Source of the DNA: Cupriavidus necator N-1
GTDB taxonomy: Bacteria > Pseudomonadota > Gammaproteobacteria > Burkholderiales > Burkholderiaceae
Direction of reading: 5' to 3'
Length of the DNA stretch: 64,000 bases
Assembly (NCBI RefSeq): GCF_000219215.1
Contig: NC_015727.1
Span: 1,240,001-1,304,000, forward strand
This document shows, one piece after another, positions 53,964-61,686 of this stretch (position 1 is its first letter; the number at the start of each line of letters is the position of its first letter). A program made the translations under genes and the position numbers. The notes under the pieces were generated by a model. It made no database searches, was not told where the DNA came from, and was given only the letters and a program-made list of their open reading frames with translations.

Positions 53964-54265
53964 CGCCGACACGGGCTTTTCTGATTCTCGATAACCTGAG
54001 GGCGCATCACAGCAAGCCGGTCAAAGCTTGGCTGGCCCATCACAACGAGCAGATCGAAATGTTTTACCTGCCCAGTTACAGTCCCGAACTCAATCCCGAC
54101 GAAATGGCCAACGCCGCGATCAAGCAGGCGGGCACCTCACGGGCATCGGCTCGTAAAAAACTGCAACTCGTCAAGGCCGCGTCCAGCCACCTGCGCAGTG
54201 TCAAGAAACAGCCCGAACGCATTCGACGTTATTCTCAGCATCATTCGGTCGAGTACGGGGCGTGA
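53964..54265 (+). pseudogene. IS630-family transposase, C-terminal fragment
   Basis: The frame reads A-F-L-I-L-D-N-L-R-A-H-H-S-K-P-V (second Asp of DDE) and F-Y-L-P-S-Y-S-P-E-L-N-P-D-E (catalytic Glu), ending H-S-V-E-Y-G-A. The N-terminal half is missing. It lies between repeat copies A and B, so it arrived with the DNA that separated tmoA from tmoS. Confidence 0.75.
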
Positions 54266-54295
54266 TTCAAGTTCATGAATGCCGGATCAATAGTA

Positions 54296-54416
54296 TCGGC
54301 TATTTGACTGGCGGCTCAGATGCACCAAACAGTGTCCGTAGATTAGTGCGCGGGGCGTCGGTGGGCTATTACACATTGGTTTAGAAGGAACCCTTCGGCG
54401 AAGTCAAGCCGAATGC
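54296..54416. repeat. tmo promoter repeat copy B, upstream of tmoS
   Basis: Second copy of the tmoA promoter sequence, more diverged at its edges but keeping CAGTGTCCGTAGATTAGTG and CTATTACACATTGGTTTAGA (complement CTAAACCAAT at 54377-54386). Towards tmoS it continues into a leader that is also duplicated at 60.2-60.46 kb. Confidence 0.7.
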
Positions 54417-54531
54417 GGCCCAGCCTGAAGATGGCGCGCTTATCCGGAAGCATCGATCGTGAGATGCAACGCACTAAGAGCTTCACGAGGACGGGATTAG
54501 GTAGGACTCCGAATTCACCAGAAGGAATAGA

Positions 54532-57500
54532 ATGGTGTACAACACTTCCGAAATCTCCGGGAACCTGCAAAGACTTCAGCGATCGGTGAACGCTGGCCGT
54601 TTCCTACGCATGATCCCGCAACGACACCGGAACAGAACCATGCAAACCATCAATCCCCAACTGTTCTCGCACGGGCAGACGCTTCGCGTGGGCGGCGTCA
54701 CATTGCGCGCGACCGATGGTTTGCGGACGCACCGTGAAAAGCTTGCACGCATCGTACTTGACCAGATGTACCAATTCGTCGGGCTCTTGGACGCTGACGG
54801 CTTGACTTTGGAGATCAACGAGGCTGCGCTTGCGGGTGCCGGTATCCGGCTGGACGATATCCAAGGCAAGCCGTTCTGGGAGGCACGGTGGTGGTGTGTC
54901 TCAAAGCAGACTCAGGAATGTGCACAGGACGCTATCGAACGCGCCTGTCGGGGCGAGTTCGTGCGCTTTGACGTGGAAGTCTATGGGCGGACAGGTGGCG
55001 AGGAGACAATCATCGTTGACTTCTCGCTGCTCCCCGTTAAGGACCGGCGTAACGAGGTCATGTTTCTGCTTGCCGAAGCCCGCAACATCACCGAGAAAAA
55101 GCGGTCCGAGGCGGAAATCGTGCGCAAGAATGAGGAGTTACAGCAGCTACTCGACAAGATCCGGCAGATCGACGCGCTGAAGAGCGACTTTTTCGCCAAA
55201 GTCAGCCATGAACTTCGCACACCGCTAGCGCTCATCCTTGGGCCGGCGGAATCCTTGATTGCGGGCAGCGACAATCTGAACGAGCAGCAGAGGCGCGACT
55301 TGACTGTGATTCGTCGCAACGCCACCACGCTGCTCAAGCACGTCAACGACCTGCTCGACCTCGCCAAACTCGACGCCGGCAAGATATCGCTCGATTATGC
55401 GCGTATCGACGTGGCGCACACCGTCCGTGCCGTCGCTGCACACTTCGACACGCTGGCGCCGCAGCGGTCGTATTCCTACGTGGTTGCGTTACCAGAGGCC
55501 TGCGAAGCAGAAGTCGATCCGCAGAAATTTGAGCGTATTGTGCTGAATCTGCTCTCCAACGCTTTCAAATTCACGCCGCCGGGTGGCCGTATCAGATGCG
55601 GGCTCGAGCCGAGCGGGAACAGTCGTTTTCTTGTCACCGTGCAGGATAGCGGGCCAGGGGTCGCGCCAGAGATGCGAACTGTCCTCTTCGAACCATTCTG
55701 CCAGGGGCGCGCGGGCATGGCCGGTGAGTTTGGGGGCACTGGACTGGGCTTGGCCATCGTCAAGGAGTTTGTCGACCTGCACGGCGGCACGGTGTCCATG
55801 TCTGAAGCCCCGGGGGGCGGCGCACTCTTCCAAGTTGAATTGCCATTGTTAGCACCGAAGGGGACTTACGTTAGGCAGGACGTTGCCCTGCCACAGCGTG
55901 TTGTGCCCGCCGTAAATGTTGATGTGAATGAGGCCCTGCTGGCCACTGAACTGCCCTACGCAGACAGCCGACAAGCGCTCGACCGACCGCGCGTGCTCGT
56001 GGTCGAAGACAATGTCGAAATGGGGCGCTTCCTTTCCCAGATACTTGCCGACGAATATCGCGTCGAGCACGCGATGGACGGCTCGAAAGCATTGGCAGCC
56101 GCCATTGCGGAGCCGCCTGATCTCGTCGTCACTGATCTCATGATGCCCGAGCTCTCCGGCGACGAACTCGTTGCGGAGATGCGTAAGCAAGCATCGCTCG
56201 CACAAGTGCCCGTGCTAGTGCTTTCGGCCAGGGCCGACGACGCACTTCGACTGGAACTTCTAGCAAGTTCGGTGCAAGACTATGTCATCAAGCCGTTTTC
56301 GGTTCACGAGCTACGAGTGAGGGTCCGCAATCTCATCCGGATGAAATCTGCGCGCGACGTACTGCAGAAAGAACTCGCGAGCCAGAACGATGACCTTGGG
56401 CAATTAGCCCGGCAGCTCATTGCGAGCCGTCAAGAATTGCAGCGGAGCCTTGCCGCAGAGCGGGCGTCGGAGCAACGCTGGCGGGTGGTCTTCGAGAATT
56501 CGGCCGTGGGCATAGCATTGACCGATACCGATGGACAGTTCATGGCGGCCAATCCGGCGTTTCGCCGGATGCTCGGATACACCGAAAAGGAACTTACGCG
56601 GCTGTCGATCGAGTCGATCACGCCGGCAGAGGATCGAGCCATAGCTCGATTGCACATTGCCAACCTCGTGGGAGGCAAGCGGCGCGAGTATCGACTGGAG
56701 AAGCGATATTCACGCAAGGATGGCAGTGCTGTCTGGGTGGACACTAGCGTGTCGTTGATTCCTGGAGACGGAAGTAGGCAATCTATGCTGGTCGGCATTG
56801 TCGAAGATATTACCGAACGCAAACGGGCGGAGCATGCGCTTGCGCAGACCGAAGCGGAACTAGCCCGCGTCAGCCGCGTGACCACGATGGGTGAACTAGC
56901 GGCGTCCATCGCGCATGAAGTAAACCAGCCCTTGGCTGGAGTGGTGGCAAACGGCCACGCCTGCCTCCGCTGGCTAGCCGCTTCACCGCCGAACGAGCAA
57001 GAAGCGCATGAGGCGGTGCAGCGCATCATCCGCGACGCAAACCGGGCCGGAAACGTGATCGCCAGGATCCGGCAGTTCCTAAAACGGGAAGAACCACAAC
57101 GAACGGCAATTCGCCCAAACGAGGTCGTTTCCGAAGTGATTAGCATGGTACAGGATTCGCTGCGCAGTAACCGCATCTCTCTGTGTGAAGCATTAGCCCC
57201 CAACCTCCCACCTGTAGCGGCTGATCGAGTTCAATTGCAACAGGTCATTCTGAACCTGGTCATGAACGCGATCGAGGCAATGAGTTTGGTCGAGGGGCGA
57301 GCCCGAGTTTTAATGGTGACCACTCAAAGGAATGACCAGAGCGCCGTGCATGTCGCGATACGTGACACAGGAGTGGGCCTCGATACTCGTCAACTTGAGC
57401 GGGTCTTTGACGCCTTCTACACGACTAAGCCGCAGGGCATGGGAATGGGGCTCGCGATCTGCCGCTCGATCGTCGAGACCCATGGCGGACAGCTTTGGGC

Positions 57501-57570
57501 GATGCCGAACGACGGTTTCGGCGCGAGCTTCCATTTCACTTTCCCCATTGCAGCATCGGATGGATCATGA
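54532..57570 (+). CDS. tmoS: TmoS/TodS-type hydrocarbon sensor double histidine kinase
   Basis: A 1012-residue soluble kinase in the TodS order: PAS-1 (about 75-190), kinase 1 with H226 in V-S-H-E-L-R-T-P, receiver (486-600) with D535, PAS-2 (about 645-765), kinase 2 with H795 in A-H-E-V-N-Q-P. PAS-1 keeps the residues that line the toluene pocket in TodS (Y-Q-F-V-G-L-L-D, K-P-F-W-E-A-R-W-W). It should phosphorylate TmoT when aromatic hydrocarbons bind. The start follows AGAAGGAA and is supported by a conserved ATG in the duplicated leader at 60361; an ATG at 54640 is an alternative. Confidence 0.93.
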   Translation: MVYNTSEISGNLQRLQRSVNAGRFLRMIPQRHRNRTMQTINPQLFSHGQTLRVGGVTLRATDGLRTHREKLARIVLDQMYQFVGLLDADGLTLEINEAALAGAGIRLDDIQGKPFWEARWWCVSKQTQECAQDAIERACRGEFVRFDVEVYGRTGGEETIIVDFSLLPVKDRRNEVMFLLAEARNITEKKRSEAEIVRKNEELQQLLDKIRQIDALKSDFFAKVSHELRTPLALILGPAESLIAGSDNLNEQQRRDLTVIRRNATTLLKHVNDLLDLAKLDAGKISLDYARIDVAHTVRAVAAHFDTLAPQRSYSYVVALPEACEAEVDPQKFERIVLNLLSNAFKFTPPGGRIRCGLEPSGNSRFLVTVQDSGPGVAPEMRTVLFEPFCQGRAGMAGEFGGTGLGLAIVKEFVDLHGGTVSMSEAPGGGALFQVELPLLAPKGTYVRQDVALPQRVVPAVNVDVNEALLATELPYADSRQALDRPRVLVVEDNVEMGRFLSQILADEYRVEHAMDGSKALAAAIAEPPDLVVTDLMMPELSGDELVAEMRKQASLAQVPVLVLSARADDALRLELLASSVQDYVIKPFSVHELRVRVRNLIRMKSARDVLQKELASQNDDLGQLARQLIASRQELQRSLAAERASEQRWRVVFENSAVGIALTDTDGQFMAANPAFRRMLGYTEKELTRLSIESITPAEDRAIARLHIANLVGGKRREYRLEKRYSRKDGSAVWVDTSVSLIPGDGSRQSMLVGIVEDITERKRAEHALAQTEAELARVSRVTTMGELAASIAHEVNQPLAGVVANGHACLRWLAASPPNEQEAHEAVQRIIRDANRAGNVIARIRQFLKREEPQRTAIRPNEVVSEVISMVQDSLRSNRISLCEALAPNLPPVAADRVQLQQVILNLVMNAIEAMSLVEGRARVLMVTTQRNDQSAVHVAIRDTGVGLDTRQLERVFDAFYTTKPQGMGMGLAICRSIVETHGGQLWAMPNDGFGASFHFTFPIAASDGS

Positions 57571-58211
57571 ACCCGATCGAGCCCCTCGTCTTTCTGGTCG
57601 ATGACGACTTTTCTGTGCGGGAAGGACTGACCAGCCTCGTTCGTTCAGTCGGGCTGCGCGTCGAAGCCTTCGCATCGGCTCAGGAATTCCTGGATTTTGC
57701 ACGCCCAGATGCCCCCACGTGCTTGGTGCTGGACGTCCGTATGCCCGGGCTGAGCGGGCTAGACTTACAGCGTATGCTGCTCGACGCGAAGGACAGGATT
57801 CCGGTGATATTTATTACCGGTCATGGGGATATCCCGATGACGGTGCGCGCTATGAAAGCCGGAGCGCTGGAATTTCTGCCGAAGCCATTTCGTGAAGAAG
57901 ACCTGCTGAGCGCCATTCGTGAGGCGCTCGCGCACAACTTCATTACCCGGCAGCAACAGGCCGAGCGAGGTGAGCTTGAGCACAGATATGCGACGCTTAC
58001 CGCGCGCGAGCGGGAAGTGATGCCGTTGATTGTTCGGGGGATGCTGAATAAGCAGGTAGCCGCCGATTTTGGCATCGCAGAGGTAACCATAAAGGTACAC
58101 CGGCACAACATCATGCAGAAAATGAAGGCGCGATCGCTACCGGAACTGGTGCGGATGGTTGAAAAGCTTCAATCCGGCGTTTCCAGCGAAGGGAAAGACT
58201 CTGCGATCTGA
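57567..58211 (+). CDS. tmoT: TmoT/TodT-type response regulator
   Basis: A 214-residue FixJ/NarL-type regulator. The receiver (1-120) has F-L-V-D-D-D and the phospho-acceptor in L-V-L-D-V-R-M-P-G, then K-P-F. The C-terminal LuxR-type HTH (about 145-205) has L-T-A-R-E-R-E-V-M and E-V-T-I-K-V-H-R-H-N-I-M-Q-K-M. Its ATG overlaps the tmoS stop (ATGA). It probably activates the tmo promoter and its copies. Confidence 0.92.
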   Translation: MNPIEPLVFLVDDDFSVREGLTSLVRSVGLRVEAFASAQEFLDFARPDAPTCLVLDVRMPGLSGLDLQRMLLDAKDRIPVIFITGHGDIPMTVRAMKAGALEFLPKPFREEDLLSAIREALAHNFITRQQQAERGELEHRYATLTAREREVMPLIVRGMLNKQVAADFGIAEVTIKVHRHNIMQKMKARSLPELVRMVEKLQSGVSSEGKDSAI

Positions 58212-58632
58212 TCGCAGCATGTGGATGTCCCGGCGCGTGGTGAGGTCTCGGCCATGACGTGATGCGTTTCGATCCATGCCTCACAAAGGCGCATGGATCG
58301 ACAGGGGATCACCGCTGCTCGTGGTCGTGGGCCAAATGTTGGATGTCCCACAGCGCGCAATTCGATGTCCATGTGTAGGGACATCGGAAACTGTCTTAGC
58401 AGCCCGGTGCAACTGCGTGGGCCCTCGTCGTCGAGGATGCTGACATTCGCATAGCGCCCGAGCGATGGGCGATAAATGCCGCAAGGGGCTATCGCGCTGC
58501 ATCGTTGGCTACTGCCTTCTGTTGCCTTCAGGGTGCTGCACTTGACGGGAGCCATTTCGGGGCAGGCCGATATTCGTTTCCACCTGAAATAGCATGCCTT
58601 GCCTCTCAGATTTCTCCCGCCGCCTTTTCGAA
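58212..58632. other. gap between tmoT and catA with an 11-bp hairpin
   Basis: No gene can be supported in this stretch. TCGATCCATGC (58269-58279) pairs perfectly with 58291-58301 over an 11-nt loop and lies between the convergent tmoT and catA genes; it may stop transcripts from either side, though there is no T-run. Confidence 0.45.
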
Positions 58633-59535
58633 TCAGGATTTTACGCGCAAGCGCTCGACTTCGGCCGCCGGGACATTTTCCCGCTCCTTGAGCAGCGTAT
58701 AGTCGAACTCGATCAGTGCGAACTGGCCGTCGATGCCGTACGGCTTCCCTTCAGCGCCTCCGGCCTGCTTGATCTTCGGGATAAGACCTTCGCGGGTCGC
58801 AAATGCGAAGTCGTCCCAGATGTGCGGATCGCCTTCGATATTGATCTGCGTCGTCAGCTTGCGATATCCAGCCGCGGAAACGAAGAAGTGGATATGGGCG
58901 GGACGATGACCGTGCCGGCCAAGCTGATCTAGCAACTGCTCAGTCTTGCTGCCCGGCGGCACGCTGTAGCCAACCGGCAGCACGCTGCGAAAACTGTAAC
59001 GGCCTTCGGCATCGGTCCGGATCGAGCGGCGCAGGTTGAACGGCGGCTGCGACGGGTCGAAGTATGAGTAGTTGCCAAGATGGTTCGCATGCCAGACCTC
59101 GACGAGTGCGTTTGCGAGCGGCACACCGTTCTCGTCGAGAACCTGCCCGCGCATCACCAGCGTCTGACCTGGATCTGTGCCGTCGTCAAGTCGCGCATAA
59201 CCGACCGACTCCGGTGCGCCCGCGACGTAGAGCGGCCCTTCGATGGTACGCGGTGTGCCGCCGTGGATTCCGGCCTTCGCTTCAGCTTCGTCCATTCGGA
59301 TGTCAAGGAAGCGCTCGAAGCCAAGCCCGGCGGCAATTAGGCCAAACTCCCTCCCGGCTTCATTGAGGTAGTTTAGCGCCGTCCAAAATTCGCTCGGCTG
59401 AACATCGAAGTCCTCGATCGTGTAGAAAAGGTCCTTTACGATCCGGTTTACAATCGATCGCACGCGCGGGTTGCCCGGCTTTGTCGCGGAATCGTCGAAC
59501 GTCTTCAGCAGGGCGTCGATGGCTTGCTTGTCCAT
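58633..59535 (-). CDS. catA: catechol 1,2-dioxygenase
   Basis: A 300-residue intradiol dioxygenase. The helical N-terminal domain is followed by E-G-P-L-Y-V and the four Fe(III) ligands: Tyr in G-N-Y-S-Y-F, Tyr in G-R-Y-S-F-R and the two His in R-P-A-H-I-H-F. It opens catechol between the hydroxyls to cis,cis-muconate. It follows a truncated catB on the same strand. An RBS (AGGAGA) precedes the ATG. Confidence 0.95.
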   Translation of the reverse strand: MDKQAIDALLKTFDDSATKPGNPRVRSIVNRIVKDLFYTIEDFDVQPSEFWTALNYLNEAGREFGLIAAGLGFERFLDIRMDEAEAKAGIHGGTPRTIEGPLYVAGAPESVGYARLDDGTDPGQTLVMRGQVLDENGVPLANALVEVWHANHLGNYSYFDPSQPPFNLRRSIRTDAEGRYSFRSVLPVGYSVPPGSKTEQLLDQLGRHGHRPAHIHFFVSAAGYRKLTTQINIEGDPHIWDDFAFATREGLIPKIKQAGGAEGKPYGIDGQFALIEFDYTLLKERENVPAAEVERLRVKS

Positions 59536-59584
59536 TAGTGTCTCCTATGTGGCTGTTGTGTGAGGGTTTAATGAGGCCGGGGCT

Positions 59585-59995
59585 TCATCCTGTCGATGCG
59601 AGCCCAGTCGAATGCGATGCCAAGGCCAGTAGCCTAGGGCAAATGTAACTTGAAATCTTCGTAACAAGCGCGCACTTCGCAAAACGGTTGTCCTGGAAAA
59701 GCTTGCGCACATGCGCCATCGCGGCGCCATTGCGGGTCGCGTCCATCCCCAGCGGCAGCGCCGCGAAATAGGTGTCTATGCTGACTTGGATGCTCTCCGG
59801 GCTTTCCTCGCCGTACGCCAGGCCGCCGATCGTCGTGCCTACGCCTACGCCCTCAATACCGTGCCGGCATCGAACTCGGACAAATACTGGGGTCTGGCAA
59901 TTCATCGTGGCGACCGACAGTTTGTGATGCCTGATCGTTGGGATGTCGCCTAATAGTGTCTCAACGCGCTCGATGGCCGGGGCTGCTGCTATCAT
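59585..59995 (-). pseudogene. catB: muconate cycloisomerase catB, 5-prime fragment
   Basis: The first about 105 codons match the N-terminal domain of muconate cycloisomerase (A-I-E-R-V-E-T-L-L, T-T-I-G-G-L-A-Y-G-E-E-S-P-E-S-I, L-F-Q-D-N-R-F-A-K-C-A). The similarity then stops and the frame ends after about 30 unrelated residues. The catalytic Lys and metal-ligand domain are gone, so no active enzyme can be made. The following catA is intact. Confidence 0.88.
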
Positions 59996-60086
59996 CCGGT
60001 TCGCTCCTGTTGATGCAGATGGTATGAATATCCTCTACCCTGCGTCCAACACCGATTCGTACTATTTCCATACTTTCGAGGTATGC

Positions 60087-60113
60087 ATGGAACTGCGACA
60101 GCTTCGCTACTTT
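60087..60113 (+). pseudogene. catR: catR, first nine codons
   Basis: An ATG followed by E-L-R-Q-L-R-Y-F, the classic start of CatR/BenM LysR regulators, divergent from catB as expected for catR. The sequence breaks exactly after codon 9, where the tmo promoter copy begins (60114). Confidence 0.75.
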
Positions 60114-60464
60114 CCTATTTGGTATCGGCTATCTGTCTGGCCGCTCGCGTGTACCAGACAGTGTCCGTAGATTAGTGGGCAGCCCGCAGGCGGGCTATTA
60201 CACATTGGTTTAGACGGCGCGCGAAGAAGTCGCGCCGAATGGAGCCCACTCAGAAGTCGAATCCGCTTATCCGGATGCGCCGATGGAGAGATGCAGCGCA
60301 CCAATAGCCTCAGGGGGCCACGATTAGGTAAGAATCCGAATTCACCTGGAGGAATGGATGGTGTACAACGCTTCCAGAATCTCAGGGAATGTGAACGCTG
60401 CCGTTTCCTACGCATGCGCGCAACGGGACAGGAACCGAACCATGGAAACCATCAATCCCCATGG
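60114..60464. repeat. copy C of the tmo promoter plus tmoS leader
   Basis: The first 130 bp match tmoA promoter copy A closely; the following 220 bp match the tmoS leader and the first codons of tmoS (ATG at 60361 after GGAGG, then M-V-Y-N, and M-E-T-I-N-P at 60442). The element therefore holds an undivided tmoA/tmoS divergent region. The CTAAACCAAT half-site is at complement 60204-60213, facing catB-catA. Confidence 0.85.
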
Positions 60465-60531
60465 AGCAGGCGTGGAGATCGATGTCGGTCCGGGCGTCGG
60501 CACGGTCAAGAAGGGGGATCACGAGCTGCCA
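60465..60531 (+). pseudogene. frmA: frmA fragment fused to the tmoS leader
   Basis: Reads [20 protein letters not shown], matching the segment of the frmA product at about residues 67-86 with few changes at DNA level. It continues the M-E-T-I-N-P frame and ends at the junction with the regulator fragment. Confidence 0.8.
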
Positions 60532-60735
60532 GCTCCGCCTCGAGGCGAGGCAGTGCTACCAGGCGCCTCGCCTGCGCATAAAACATCCGTCCGGCGTCAG
60601 TCAGCTTGAGCGGTCTGGCGCCACGCTCGAACAGCGGCAAGCCAACCTCATCCTCGATAGCCTGGAGCTGCCGGCTCAACGGCGGCTGCGTCATGTGCAG
60701 GCGCTCGGCTGCGCGCGTGATGTTCATCTCCTCGT
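60529..60735 (-). pseudogene. LysR (CatR-like) HTH-domain fragment
   Basis: Minus strand: E-E-M-N-I-T-R-A-A-E-R-L-H-M-T-Q-P-P-L-S-R-type HTH, then L-F-E-R-G-A-R-P-L-K-L-T-D-A-G and A-R-R-L-V. It lacks the first about 13 residues and has no effector domain following it. It could be the missing continuation of the nine catR codons at 60087, now inverted. Confidence 0.7.
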
Positions 60736-60789
60736 ATGGCACGCGCTCGCCCAGGCGGAACTACGGCTGGAAGTAGTCCCGCCGATCGG

Positions 60790-61440
60790 ACAGAAGGCCG
60801 CCGTAACAGTACTATCGTCGCGCAGCCGGCGGCTCATGATGATTGGCGACGTAGCGACTGGCTCGGGCAGTCGACGATAGATGATGCCCCGCACCCGCAC
60901 ACCTTCAACGCTTTCCGGCGCGAGTGATACGCGCAACTTGCGCGGCAACAAGACCGAGCGCCGTCTGCAGCTCTCGAACCTCGTAAATGGCCGCAGGTTG
61001 GAGCCCGCCGTCACGCAGAGCAGACAGTTGCTGATCCGCGAAACTAGGCCGCGGCGTGCTCGGATAGACAATCAACGTCTCCCGCGCTATGTCGGCGAGC
61101 GTTACTGGCCGCTTGGGTTCGGCAAGCGCATGCCCGGCCGCCAGTACTGCGCTTCTCCTCCACAAGCGCCTCGCGCACGAGCTGGTCGTCGTAAAACCGC
61201 AGCCGACCGAAACCGACGTCAATGCGGCCGCCCTTCAGCGCGCCGAGTTGCTCGAGTGTGAACATTTCGATTACTGTAACGACAGTTCGACGTCTTGCTG
61301 TGTCTCGCGGAACGTACGAATCACATCCGGCAGTGAGCCGTAGAGCGTAGACGGCACGAATCCGATCACGATTCGCTTCGACTTTTGTGCAAGCCGCCGG
61401 GTCAGTGGGCCAATATCGTCGGCCTGATTTATGCGAGCGC
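60790..61440 (-). pseudogene. LysR (CatR-like) effector domain, frameshifted
   Basis: Across three frames the minus strand reads I-V-I-G-F-V-P-S-T-L-Y-G-S-L-P, then R-I-D-V-G-F-G-R-L-R-F, then P-R-P-S-F-A-D-Q-Q-L and R-G-I-I-Y-R-R-L-P. This is a full CatR/BenM-type effector domain with several frameshifts. No HTH precedes it on this strand. Confidence 0.7.
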
Positions 61441-61603
61441 CTAAAAAGTAATCGGCGGGCATAGTCGAAACTTTCGACCGAGCAGGTCGGCCTGCCTGCC
61501 GGCCGGCGGGCAGACCCAATGGACCTTGGCGCCGACTTTCCTGGATCAGATAGCCAAAACTTGATACAAAGGACAAGTACTGTTGGCTCGGGCAAGGACG
61601 CGA

Positions 61604-61667
61604 ACAGTCAACAGGCGTTAGCTCGGTACCTTTGCTGGAAACCCGTTAACAGGGCTACAGTCAACAG
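61604..61667. promoter_or_regulatory. two 11-bp direct repeats upstream of the PAS-cyclase gene
   Basis: ACAGTCAACAG at 61604-61614 and 61657-61667, 53 bp apart (about five helical turns), the second ending 19 bp before the ATG. They may be regulator-binding sites or leftovers of a rearrangement. Confidence 0.35.
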
Positions 61668-61686
61668 CAAGCGCAGGAAGTGATGG

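Noticed and set aside
53785..53994. 69-codon open frame before the IS630 fragment
   Set aside because: No RBS or family; its end is simply out of frame with the transposase fragment.
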